Both the position numbers and the translations under genes were made by a program. The notes below the pieces were generated by a model. That model searched no databases, was not told where the DNA came from, and saw only the letters and a list, made by a program, of their open reading frames with translations. Positions 52,391 to 64,000 of a stretch of 64,000 nucleotides of DNA are shown here, piece by piece. The first letter of the stretch is position 1; the number at the start of each line of letters is the position of its first letter. This DNA is from Manduca sexta (Eukaryota > Arthropoda > Insecta > Lepidoptera > Sphingidae): contig NC_051138.1 of NCBI RefSeq assembly GCF_014839805.1, positions 16,954,020-17,018,019 of the forward strand. Reading direction: 5' to 3'.

Positions 52391-52518
52391 TGAATTATTA
52401 AGAAATATTATAGTGACTATATTTTGCATCTATTTGTAGCAATGTAAAAAACATTGAATCATTAAGAAATATTATAGTGACTATATTTTGCATCTATTTG
52501 TAGCAATGTAAAAAACAT
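52391..52518. repeat. 64-bp tandem duplication
   Basis: Two adjacent copies (52391-52454 and 52455-52518), nearly identical, AT-rich. Confidence 0.9.
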
Positions 52519-52845
52519 GCATAATCATTAACACTGGTTTTGCATATATTTTTATTTGGTGTGGTTCATAATCTTGTATCGTTATTAGATATTTAGATGG
52601 ATTAAAACAGCTGATATTTTTTTATTTTAGATTTGGACTCTGTTATTTTTATTAGATATTTCATTATAGCATTCATAATCATATTCACAAGGAAAAAGTA
52701 TAGAAATCCAAATAACTAACACATGAATCTGAACAGTTCGTTTGTTTGATCGACGTTAGCTCTATAAGTATTAAGTACTAACCCGATCTTGATTTCTTTT
52801 CACGAATAGGAAGCTACGGTCATTCTTATTTTCATGTAATCAGTA

Positions 52846-53128
52846 TTGTGTACATCCTGCGGCAGTTGAAGAAAACGTGATATGCATGGATATTTCGGCC
52901 TTTAAAATTTCGTCGTATTAAATTTTAAAGGCCGAAATATCCATGCATATTCATTATTTTTACGTTTTTCTTTCAACTGCGAGAACTAATCACTAACTAG
53001 ACGTGAATTTAAATTCTTTATTTGTCAATACTTGTTTAGTTACCCAGATTAAAGGCGAAACAAAATGTATGAAAAATGGACCTTAAGCTATAACCTTAAT
53101 CCATGTTCAGTTGTGTACATCCTGCGGC
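52846..53128. mobile_element. Insertion sharing 195 bp with the Rel 3' flank
   Basis: Flanked by TTGTGTACATCCTGCGGC at 52846-52863 and 53111-53128. Inside is a 30-bp perfect inverted repeat (52880-52909 and 52921-52950), then sequence to 53100 almost identical to 14056-14250. At the Rel locus only the right arm of the inverted repeat is present. Either a dispersed repeat occurs at both loci or the Rel flank was captured and moved. Confidence 0.7.
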
Positions 53129-55525
53129 TGATGATGATTACTTTTGAGTGCTATAGGCTACTTTTATCCCGGGAAAATATAAAGCAGGACTTTTATCCCG
53201 GAACAACATCTTCACGTGGGCGGAGCCGCGAGCAGATGGTAGTATATAATAAAATGTCTGTCGATATTCGCGCCACTAAAATATAGAGCTATTTCGATGG
53301 AGATTTGATTGGTCCGGAAAAAAAAGAAATAGAAATATTTAAGAAATGTTCATTACATATTTTGATACGGTGCAAAATGATTACCGTAGACACTGTCAAA
53401 CATCATTTAAGTAGGTCTATGCAATGTTATTTATTGTAAATTACGTAAAATAAACCAAAATGCTGTATTTGCAGAACGATAAAATAAATGAACCACATAC
53501 CTTGCGAATCCCCGGGGATTTTAAATAAGTAGAGAACATTATATCAAAATTCAAAAGCAAATCTCATAAATGTCTATATTTCTGCAAACCTTTTACTGAC
53601 CATCGCGTTGAATCGCGGAACGAATTCGAAATTGGGTCGACAATCCTTTCATCGCATTGTCACCGGCTAATCTCGGCAAAAAGATTATTCTTCCTCGGCC
53701 GGGAACATCACGAAATATAGACAATCCTATTTACTGGTTCTTTGTGCGGTTGTTTGCCCACATTTGTGCTAAAGCGGATGTTTTTCTTCCAACATTGTAC
53801 CAGAATGGGATTTGGGCAGAATAGGAATATCGGTCAGTATGCATGTCATAATTATTGCTATTGTCGCGTATGTTTTGTGTTGTCTGGATTTATTGACAGA
53901 TGGCAAAATAACTCTTTTCGATTTGTGATAATAGTTGTATTCATTCATGTTTGGTAAATATTTCTTTTTCATACATTCATAAATTTTATAATATCTTAAT
54001 TCACGATTTTTTGTAAAAGTAGGAAATGAAAGGTTAAAACCGGTCGCTGTATCTATTATTAGGACAGAGAAAAGAAACATGAAGTTAATTGTTAACTTTA
54101 ATAATTTTGTAAAGTAAGTTTTCTGTGTATAAGGTATATAATAGATGATATTATCGTATATTACATATGTGCAACATCTAATAGGGTATCCGTTGTTTCT
54201 ACCACTGTTTTATGGCCTCCACTAAATACTTTATTGTCGCGGGTAAATTAGGTTCGCCTAATAACCGAGGGACTCTACTTCTACTTAGATACGTTGTAGT
54301 TTTAGCAGTACCCTCATTACTGCCTATTCATATAGCTTACACCAGTCCATTTATAAAACTGACCCCATACCTGCACACTGACAGACACCCTTGCCAACCA
54401 CAGTATCATCTTCAACTCATGGCATCCATCTCAAGGACACTCTTGTCCACTAAATACTCACCAAGTTATGAACGTGTGTTCATTTACGATTGGCCTCTAA
54501 GGTAAACCCCTCGAATGATTAAAGCAGTTTTATTTAACCAACGCGTACCGCACTCTGCAGTTGTTTATAAATTAATCCGAGCCGTTATGATCTCTTCTAC
54601 CTTGTGATGTTTCACAACACTCTCGACTCGTTCTCGGAACTCTACGTTGCTTTGTTTTAGCTCTTTATGAGCTGGAGATGATTTTTATTACAATTTTTGT
54701 TTTATAGTGGGTTTTAAATGAATGTTTTTAGAAGTTGTGACTAAATATTTCTATACTTATATATACCGTCTGTAAAGTTTATTTTCTATTTTTGATGTTT
54801 CTTAAGTATGTCTAGGAGATGACGTTTACTCTCTTAAGTCTTAAGTTTATGTGTTAGAGTGTATGAATCATTATCATGAGCTACTTAGACAACGGGGCTA
54901 CATTATCGGATTTCGCCAACGAGTAGGTGCAAGCAGGTAATGATCATTTTCAGTGAATGATTATTCATAAAACATTAATTCTTCCGCTTAGTTATAATAC
55001 TGGCGGGATCCTCTGGAAAGAGAAGCGAAATTGTTTAGGTGTCACTTCTTAGCGGTCGTCTCTGGGATTGTGGCCTCTTTCTAGTCGCACCAGTCTATTT
55101 ATAGTGTTTAGTGTATTAGACTAAAAACAAAATAACTTTCTGTAATGTCTAACTTAACAAAAGCTGCGGTTTTCATGTAGTGTTTCAGCTGAAACTGTAA
55201 ATGTTTAATGTGATTTTTTGGTTCTAATCGTGATGCGTAACACTGAGCAGTCGCGGCGGCAACATCAAACGCGGTAGATAACATCAAAGCGGTGCCGCCT
55301 AGTGGACGCACCGCCGGTGCCCTCCTCTGTACCTCCCGCTGGTATTGTTGCGCTGATGTATTTGAAGGGTAGACAGGAGTGAAGCTAGCAGTCTAAATTT
55401 GAATAAAGTGACGTGAGGATGACAAGAAAAATATGTGAAGCATTTACTGATATTTTGTACCATTATATAATTATAGAAATTTACAAAGTAGAGTAGGGAA
55501 CTCGTTGTATTAAAGATTTAATAAT
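53129..55525. other. Non-coding with repeat fragments
   Basis: At about 53140-53250 is an RTE-like piece (GGCTACTTTTATCCCGGGAA and GGGCGGAGCCGCGAGCAG). A palindrome AATCCCCGGGGATT occupies 53507-53520. The 97-codon frame at 54212-54505 has no recognised domain. No gene called. Confidence 0.4.
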
Positions 55526-55712
55526 AAAAATAATAATATCAGCCCTGTATTATATACCGTCCCACTGTTGGGCACGGGCTACCTTTACTACTGAGAGGGA
55601 TTAGGCTTTAGTCCACCGTGCTGGCCCAGTGAGGACTTCACACAGCCTCAAAATTCAGAGAACTTTTCAGGTATACGGGGGTATGCCAACTAGGCTATCG
55701 TCACTTATTTGC
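55526..55712 (-). mobile_element. tRNA-derived SINE, deleted antisense copy
   Basis: Reverse complement of the 8521-8848 family with internal deletions. The tail (AATATCAGCCCTGTATTATA) and head (ACTAGGCTATCG) are both recognisable. Confidence 0.8.
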
Positions 55713-57129
55713 TAAAGGTTTACAAACCTTTTAAACTAAAACTGGAAGTATAGTTTTGTGTACATTATTGTAATTACGTCAGATCAAAGAAATACAAACT
55801 TACAACCTCCTTAAACTCATTCTTAGGACCACAGTAAACCAACTACACCATTGGGGCGGATGATTTATTAGAACAATACCGATGTAATAGACATAAACAA
55901 CAATAAGGAGTAATTACTGGTTATTGGGATTCTTAAATAATAACAGGAAATCAATTAGTGGCCGAGGGAGCTTCGTTGGCGATCCGAACTGCTATGGACT
56001 ATGAAGAATTTTGGAACAAGTTACTTGTTTGGGCTAGTAGCGGTAATTGTTTAGTGTGAGTGAGAGAGACTGGTCAAATTGGAGTCTTGGTTTGAATTTA
56101 AAGCCGTATTAGTATAAAACTTGTGTTTTTTTCCCTAATGATTCAATTACAATGTTACATTTGTCGAGTTATCAGTTTATGTTTCGTATAATGAGAATAC
56201 GTATGCTAGCGGGTTCAGCTATTTGAACTTGTGTGTTTATTGCCTGCTTTAGTGTTGAAAACATTGAAGGAAATTCTGTTTAAGTGTTATAGATTTGAAT
56301 ATTGAAGGTTTGTAGGGGTAAGACTACTCCCAACTCCATTCGGACCTTCACAATGCGAAAGTAAAACCAAGCAAGTGTAAACAAACAATGAAAACGATAT
56401 CGGCGTATTTTCATACATTTTTTTATCCCAAATTCCAGAACAGGGTCTCAGATGTAGATAAGGTGGCATTGTTTGGTGTAATTATGGTATCGCGTCTCAC
56501 CACTGGGATCAAGTTTCCACCTAATATTTACTGCGTTGTAATGTGATATTTTTCCATCAATTATGTTTAATTACAAGGATTTTACATTTTTTTACTGAGT
56601 ACAAGAAAGTAAAGTCTGTTTTTGTAGTAATATTCGTGCTGTGCTGTAGAGTTCTTAAATCGAAAATTGAAAGACCATTGTTTGTTAATATTTTGCCTAT
56701 CATATGTTTCAGTTATAATAAATAAGTAACAGGTTTAACATAAAATGAAAATCGTAATGAAAGCATAATTTTTTTTAGGACTGTATTATCATAGTATTAA
56801 TTTATATCGACACTTCAAAAGCAATCACATCTCAGTGAAGAATCCACCGAAAATGAGCTATTTATATATTTATAATTGTAAGACTTTTCCGCTTCGATCT
56901 ATGTTTTTTATATTTGCGATAATGTTTGTATTATTAGACTTTATTTTTTTTAAGTAAATTGTTTAATTGCTATAAAATATATTATTGTTAAACTTAAATC
57001 ATTATATCGCTTTAGTTAAAGTCTAATTATTATTTCTTAGATATGATTGCCTTTAAAGCCTCGATACATAAACATACATACAAACGATGCCATTACGACT
57101 TGTACACTTTATAAGCGAAGTTATCAGTA
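55713..57129. other. Non-coding, AT-rich
   Basis: Nothing recognised on either strand. Confidence 0.4.
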
Positions 57130-57480
57130 GAACTTATCCTTTCTTTCTGTAGTTGGTCCTCCATGACCGAGGAGCCTAGACATAGTTAGATGTACCGCAT
57201 TTAGAGCGGATTATTTGTCTCCACCGGTTTCTGTCGATCGCACCTTCAACTAATTGCCTAGAACTTGTCCAGCCTAAATTTATGGGACTGGCATAGTTCA
57301 ATAGCGTTGTTAGACCGACATCTATAGTTATTTTTATGTATTATTAAATATCCTTGATGCACCTACCTTATTTATCTCTGCGCCACCCTTAGGATGACTG
57401 GTAGAGAATGCCATTGGCATTAAGTGCACCCGATCTACATGTTATGTATGTAAATGACAAATAAATCTGTCAGGTCAGCG
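57130..57480. mobile_element. Non-LTR 3' region fragment
   Basis: Contains TCCTCCATGACCGAGGAGCC and later GACTGGTAGAGAATGCCATT followed by TGTATGTAAATGACAAATAAA, a recurrent lepidopteran LINE 3' end. Confidence 0.55.
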
Positions 57481-59194
57481 AGCTAATAAATAGTTCATTA
57501 TTTATTTTTTTAAATGACCGAACACATTCTCCGTTAATAATTCGGTCAAAAATAAAATAATAAGGTGTAATAGCTGAGGTGGTCAAATTGTCTGGCCAAT
57601 AACGGACGTCTATGGTCGACAATTATTCCAGTTAACCCGCGCGGGCTCGGGTCACAACTAATTTAATAAGCTGGTCGTTCGTGCCGCTGCCTGCCCATTA
57701 CAGTATCTTGTGTGCCTGATATTGGTTGAGGTTTGTTGAAAGAATTTGGTATGAAGTATTATTTAACCGTATCGTTTTAATAACTTAATTAATTATGGTG
57801 GAGCTGGCTGGTTGTTATTTTTTTTTCAAAGGAACAAATGGTTTTATAGTATTGTGTGTTATATTATCACAGAACTGTTGTCAAAAGTTTTGACGTTTTC
57901 GAGTGACCTATACTCTACTTGGGTTTATTTGTCAGTTTTTTTTGTAGTCGCGTTAATTTATGTTGGTCAAAACTGAAAAAAAGACTGCACCTTCAAATAA
58001 ATAATTAATTAGATAATTTTGTGACTTAGTTATGTGTTAATACGATGTATTATTGAGTAGATCGTAATTTATATTTTTATATAACTGAATGACAATAAAT
58101 ATAAAGAGTATATAGCCAGAGTTTATAATAAAGCTTTCATTTACCTAAGAAATGCCACTAACACATTAATAGTACTACTGGCATTGCTATAATTAATTTG
58201 TCAAAAATACCTACAAGCTAAAACGCAATGCTTGCATCCAGCTTAATGACACAAATAGACTACGCGATACCCTCAAACTAAACAGGCTATTGTATGCAAC
58301 ATCAACCACCTAATAAAAGCGACTTCATAACACGAGATAACAATTAACAGCTAATCATTATAATGAACGAGCTAGAAATTTTGTTGGTCAATATTCATAA
58401 TTGAATAATTTTGAAGAGCGGTCACAGCGATTAGTTGGCACCCTCGTTGGACGAAAGATCATCTCTCTAGCCAGGGGTGGTCAACATGTTCTAGGGAATT
58501 TAAAATTATAATAGTTAATATCAAATTGGTCAGGGTAACGAGTTTAAACTTTAATAGCGCAGCGGATGAGGCATATTATATAAATTTTAAATTGTTCTGC
58601 CAATTTTCCAAATATATGTAAATTTTTTATTGTTATTTTAAACGACCCCGCAGGTAAGAATAAAATAATACGTAATAAAAAATAATGTGGTAACGGGTAA
58701 CAATGAAATTATACGTACGTAACGGGACTGTCCTGTTTTCATACAGGTTATTGCAATTTCTGTAAACCGGGATAAATGTCGGCCTGTGGGACATATTTCT
58801 GTTCGCGAAGCAATGAACCTTGGTGAGGCTTCGTAAAACTAATAAAATTAATAAAAAGAATTATGGCATCGGAAAAATTGAGGCACTTATATGTGCATTT
58901 TCAATTTGCGCGTAGTATAAAAAGGTGCAAAATTCATGTGCATTAGAGGAGGATACCTTCAGTATAATTACTTAATTAGGTCTCATAAATAGGTAATTAA
59001 GAACAAAACAACGTCAACCCAAATCATTCGTTTAATTAAAATTTACATTCAACCACAATAAAATAACAAACGTATTTTAAGTAATTATTAATTACCATAT
59101 TCAGTTTATATGTGATACGTTGTATTATAATATTTTTTTACATATTTGCTTGTTTAATGCAGAATAATAAAATATTATTTTTTTAGAATACGCA
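57481..59194. other. Non-coding, AT-rich
   Basis: Nothing recognised apart from low-complexity AT tracts. Confidence 0.4.
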
Positions 59195-59415
59195 CGCAAA
59201 CTTTATCTCCGAAGGAGTAGGCAAAGTTGTAACCAAGGCACCAACTTTTCGCCACGTATGTACCGTTCCTTTATAGGATCGAACCCATTGCCATAATGAA
59301 CATAAATTCCAGAGTACGGGCTGAGCAGAAAAACTACATCCCTTTATCAGACTCAGGATTCGAACGCGGCACCTCAGAGCGGTATCTCGCACGCAATACA
59401 ACTACGCTACGATGA
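59195..59415 (-). mobile_element. tRNA-derived SINE-like repeat, antisense
   Basis: The minus strand shows an A-box-like TAGCGTAGTTGTATTGC and B box GTTCGAATCC at tRNA-like spacing. It is the same family as 50640-50885 and lies just upstream of the LINE. Confidence 0.6.
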
Positions 59416-59574
59416 CAATCAATTCAGTGTGATTCGTATTTATACCCAGTGTGTTTTGACACACTAGATAGCAAAGGAAAAAGATGAAATATTCCAAAAG
59501 GGAACCCGACACAACATATAAGTATTAATATGCATAATAGCAGTGTGCAAACCGTTCCAATGATTATTGGCTTT

Positions 59575-62376
59575 ATATAAGTTCTACATAAAGGTAAGCC
59601 GGAAAGAATCGGTTTATATTAATAATTTCATTTATTCACTCGATAATATTCTAGAAGAAATAAAAAGTAAATCTAATATTATTCTTGCCGGCGACATTAA
59701 TATAGACACACTAAATACAGACTGTAGAAAGTTAGATCCTTCTGAATATTTATGTCTAACTGCTGCTCACGGTCTTCTTCCAGCTATCACCCTCCCAACC
59801 AGGCGTGATTCTTGCCTAGATCACATATTCCTTAAATCTAACCTGCAGGCTATTAGTGCAGTAGGTGAAACGGATATTACAGATCACAAAATGGTGCTTT
59901 TAGGCCTAGCAAATAAAATAAACAAAAAACCTCTGAGACTAAAACCAAAATAAATATTGAGTAAGCCATGAAGGAATTGAAGGAAGTGGATTGGACATCT
60001 GTATTAGAAGAAAAAGGAGTAAATGAAGCTACTAATTCCTTTTTAAATATTTTGTCTTCCATACTTCTGAAACACACTCGAGAAGTAAAAATCAGCAGGT
60101 CTAAAGCAGTCATCGAACCCTGGATCACACCTGGCTTGCTTAGATGTAGTCGTCAGAGAGATCGTTTACACATATTAGCCAGAAAACAGCCAAAAAACAA
60201 GATAATTACTACATCCTATTCTAGATACAGAAATTTCTGTAACGATTTGTTGCGAAAGCTCAAATCTGAATACGAGAGTAATGAACTTGAAAAAAACCAT
60301 AATAATACAAAAGCTTTATGGAATACAATAAAAGAAATCTGTCACTTCAAGCAAAAACATGATCCACCAACAGAATTATTGACAATCTCTGAAAACTCCT
60401 CTGAGTCTCTTCATATCTGTAATGATTTCTTTGCATCTGTAGGGAGGAATCTGGCCGACAAAATTCTAACTGAAACTAAAGGAACTGAAGAAAATCTAGC
60501 ATCCGAGGTGAACATTGCTAATGGGCCAATTAACTCTTTTTTTCTCTCTCCTACTGACTCAATTGAAGTAGATAGCTTGATATCCAGTTTAAAAAACAAC
60601 AGTGCCCCTGGATTAGACGGTTTTACTAATAATTTTGTAAAATGGCCAAAAAATACATAGTTTCACCATTAACTCATATTTTTAACCTCAGTTTTAGTGT
60701 AGGCATTTTCCCTGATGCCTGGAAAATTGCTTCAATAACGCCTGTCCATAAAGGTGGTCCGAAAACATTCCAAATAATTACAGACCTATTTCCCTTCTTA
60801 GTGTATTCTCTAAACTGCTCGAAAAACTAATCAACAAACGCTTGACAAGTTTCTTAGATAGTAATGGTTTACTATCTGAAAACCAGTACGGCTTCCGAAG
60901 ACTAAAGTCAACCGAAGATGCTGTTCACAAACTCGTTACCCACGTAGCTACCCAGTTGGATAAAGGATGGCACTGTTTCGAGTTTTTCTTGACCTTGCAA
61001 AAGCCTTCGACACAGTGTCTATACCTATTCTACTTAGAAAACTAGAACGGATGGGTATCCGGGGTACTGCCCTTAACTGGTTTCAAAGTTATCTAGCTAA
61101 ACGAGACCAACTAGTGAGGATTGAAAGTAGGAAGAGTACCACGATACCTACGTATTATGGAGTTCCTCAAGGCAGTATTCTGGGCCCACTGTTATTCATT
61201 ATATACATGAATGACATACATGACCTTCAACTGGAGTCAGCTGAAATAGTGTGTTATGCGGATGACACAGCAATTGTGTTTCATGGCCAAAACTGGGATG
61301 TCGCTAGGCAGGTTGCAGAAAAAGGGATACAATCAGTCTATAATTGGCTTCAAAATAATCTCTTAACTCGGAACACAGAAAAAACTAAATATTTATGCTT
61401 CCACAAGACAGCAAAATCCCAGCCTCCACCTTTGCCAGATCTCAGGATTCATACATGCAACTCCACACTATCCTCAACATGCCAATGTAATCAGATTCAA
61501 AGAACCAAGGAAATAAAATACTTGGGACTGATTCTAGATGAACAGCTGAACTTTGCATCACACATACAAACTCTTGCTGGTAGGATACGAAAGGTAATCG
61601 GTATCATCAAAGTTTTACGTAATTCCGCTAGTATTCACATTCTTAAATTAGTGTATTTTGCTATCTGTCAATCACTACTTTCCTATTGCATTGGTGTTTG
61701 GGGAGGAGCTGGGAAAACTTTTATGCTACCCCTTGAACGAGCACAGCGTGCAGTATTGAAGGTCATGATGCGTAAAGACTTTAGGTTCTCCACAGATTCT
61801 TTATATAAAGAAGCATGTGTTTTAAGAGTTCGTCAATTATATATACACAAAGCTTGTCTTTCAACACATAAATCTATAATTAATTCTGATGAACACAAGG
61901 CACTGTTAACTAAAAGGGTCTTCAACCTTTCACTCCATCTGCCAAATCGAATTTCGTGAAGAAGTTCAAATTCTTTGCATTCCGCTCAATTTACAACAAA
62001 GTTAATAAATTATGTGATATTAAGAATTGCTCAGTGTATGCTTGCTCGAAAAACTCACGAGTTGGTTGCTAAGTATTGATTATGATACTACGGAAAGTAT
62101 TATAAGCTCTCCAATTACATTAATCGGCACGTGCTGAATATTCAATTGTTTATTGTTTTTTATTTTTGTCAATATTTGTATAATCTCTACACCTAATCTG
62201 TCTTTTTATGGTTTAATTCTATTGTTGGTTTCCCAAGATACAGTACTAGCCTAGTTTGGGAACCCCTGCTTATCTCTAGGTTTTGAATTACTCTTCTTGT
62301 AATTTTATTTTGTGTAATTTTAAACTATTTGTGTAAATTTAAATTTAAATAAATAAATAAAAAAAAAAAAAAAAAT
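59575..62376 (+). pseudogene. 5'-truncated non-LTR retrotransposon (CR1/Jockey-like)
   Basis: The left end starts inside the endonuclease domain: LAGDINIDTLN, LPTRRDSCLDHIF and TDITDHKM are its last motifs. A linker follows, then reverse transcriptase with SAPGLDGF, ENQYGFRR, LDLAKAFDTV, YGVPQGSILGPLLF and the catalytic YADD near 61260. The coding sequence is broken by at least four frame changes or stops (near 59950, 60650, 60770 and 60970), so it is dead. It ends with an AAATAAATAAATA tail and poly(A) at about 62340-62376. No target duplication was identified. Clade is inferred from motif style only. Confidence 0.9.
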
Positions 62377-62759
62377 ATGGACCTTTCGCCAGTGCTAGAT
62401 AGCCAAATGTTGGTCACCCCGTGGATGACCGGCAGCCGCCCGCATGTTGGAGTCTAATGCAGCAATTACGTGGACTCGGCACGCCATCCGTTTGCGGGTC
62501 GCATTACTGTCCACACTCGCACCCTCGCCAGGGTCCCTGTGTTCTGCACATATTCTATTAACCAAGTTGGACTGCGTTGTTACCAATTACCCAACAATTT
62601 GATATTTAGCGCATTTATGGTAGTGTAGATGTAGATTTTGTTTTGAAAATTTGACTTCCTAGATTAACTGTTTATGTCATCAATTTTTGAGTTAATTTAA
62701 TTTGGCACCATTTTGAATTTTTGCAGCTTTGCACTAGTTAATAATGAGTCGATTTGTAT

Positions 62760-62930
62760 ACTAGGTTTACCCGTGTCTTCGGCCCCGACAAAGACCTTTC
62801 CGCATAATATGTTACACTGAACACCACAGAGATAAAAATGAATGGTAATTTCGGATTAGATCCCTCCGTGATGTCTGCGTTTATTTCTAACTAAACATGT
62901 TCACAAACTTACGAATTTATAAAATGACTA
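62760..62930 (+). mobile_element. Worn RTE-like fragment
   Basis: TACCCGTGTCTTCGGCCCCG and a GTCTGCGTTTATTTCTAACT block parallel the fragments at 20165-20440 and 50080-50375. Confidence 0.4.
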
Positions 62931-64000
62931 AAAAGTAGTACTATTTTTTTATTGAGAGAGAATAAACACTTATCGCTTGTTCAATGTCTCTAAACATCCC
63001 CATAACGGGGTGCAGTGTAGGACTGCTTGAAATACACTGTCTTTCTCTTCTCCTTTCTACATTAATACTTTAAAAATAATATAGATAAAGGCAAACTAAA
63101 CCCAGTGAACAAGTTGAATACAGCATACATTATAATTTAATGTGAAGTGCCTAAATGATAAACAATGACGCGACGGTGACAACCCTAGCCTAATACCGGA
63201 TCGGTCACGGTGGTCACCGTCCGCGGAACGGATTGCTTTAAAGCCCCACTACCCGCTGGATAACCCTGTTGTCGTGGGGTCTAAGTATCAAAGGACGAGC
63301 GGTGTATTCCGTTATTTGGTTAGCCTAGAAAAAACTTTTGTTCTTAAACCTTTTCATTGCTTCGGTGGAATATTATATTTTGTGGCTTACATAGGTATAA
63401 TAAACAGTGCAGGCGCTGCAATTTAATGGAACTTAAATTCGTAATATGCTTTATAAAATTGTTTCTACGTTGTAGAAGGGAGTGTACCCGATAAGTATTT
63501 TTAAGGATAGTGAATGACATATGACAAAAAATACTGGCAATAAGACTGGTTCAGTGGAGGCTTATACCCGTATTAGTTAATTGACCATCTGTCAAAAAAC
63601 CTGGGTTAATTTTGGCAAATACCTACCTATATCATATTATCACTGCCATTCTGTTAGGCCCAAAAAAAACACATACATATTAATGAAGTTCTTAATTCTC
63701 CTCCGCTCTCTCTTCCACGATGCACCACACCACCGCGTCAACCCTTCAACAAGATAGAAGGGTCAATAGTCACCAGTCCCAAGGAGTTACGGCCTGCCAC
63801 GGACCCTGCCCTGACCACAATTAATAACAATCACTGTTTATACCCACTTAAATCGATATTATTAATTTTATTTATAGCGCTTTAAAGATATAATTGATTG
63901 ATGTTGTTTGTAGGAGAGATGATCACGTGGGTTTTAGTTTTTGGAAATATTGGAGTCTAAGGGCTTGTTGATATTTTTTATACCCTAAGCTAATCGTTTA
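62931..64000. other. Non-coding end of the window
   Basis: AT-rich with a GC-richer patch at about 63160-63300. No gene or clear repeat recognised. Confidence 0.4.

Larger units (their letters stand above)
50886..52845. other. Non-coding, forkhead flank
   Basis: No gene. Contains the palindrome at 52051-52068 and a 64-bp tandem duplication. A GC-richer island at about 51970-52290 is a possible regulatory block. Confidence 0.4.

Overview
The window looks like a scaffolded, AT-rich nuclear genome of a moth or butterfly. The evidence is long introns with GC-rich exons, tRNA-derived SINEs and non-LTR fragments of lepidopteran type, small TIR elements, and two gaps of exactly 500 N (484-983 and 37283-37782). 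The species cannot be named from sequence alone.

Three protein genes are supported. (1) On the + strand, 6588-13958, lies a ten-exon Dorsal/Dif-class Rel (NF-kB) gene predicted to encode 932 aa. Its Rel homology region is intact but the DNA-recognition loop is altered. One 1.6-kb exon encodes a tandem array of near-identical 43-aa units (129-bp period) where a transactivation region is expected. (2) On the - strand, 35227 down to 21911, lies a multi-exon AREL1-type HECT ubiquitin ligase: a SAM-like N-terminus, one membrane segment, a filamin-like domain and a C-terminal HECT domain. The exon for part of the HECT N-lobe has been amplified, giving nine extra 108-bp copies with intact donors plus one truncated copy, all joined by a GTGGC pentamer satellite. 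A long N-terminal exon reads only with two frame changes. (3) On the + strand, 46553-47359, lies a forkhead gene of the FoxG/sloppy-paired class, sitting alone in about 20 kb without other recognisable genes.

Layout. 1-483 is an inverted copy of the AREL1 exon array abutting a gap. 1153-2275 is a small LTR-type (TRIM-like) element with TSDs. A hAT-type MITE (5379-5762) lies upstream of the Rel gene. The Rel gene and AREL1 converge tail to tail, separated by SINEs and a TA-flanked MITE. 37.8-46.5 kb and 47.6-59.2 kb are mostly non-coding flanks of the forkhead gene. 59.6-62.4 kb is a 5'-truncated, frameshifted non-LTR retrotransposon.

The two most unusual signals are tandem expansions in coding sequence: the 43-aa array in the Rel protein and the HECT exon array in AREL1. 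Both need long-read and transcript confirmation. Exon borders were assigned by eye from reading frame, splice consensus and recalled family sequence; no alignment was run.
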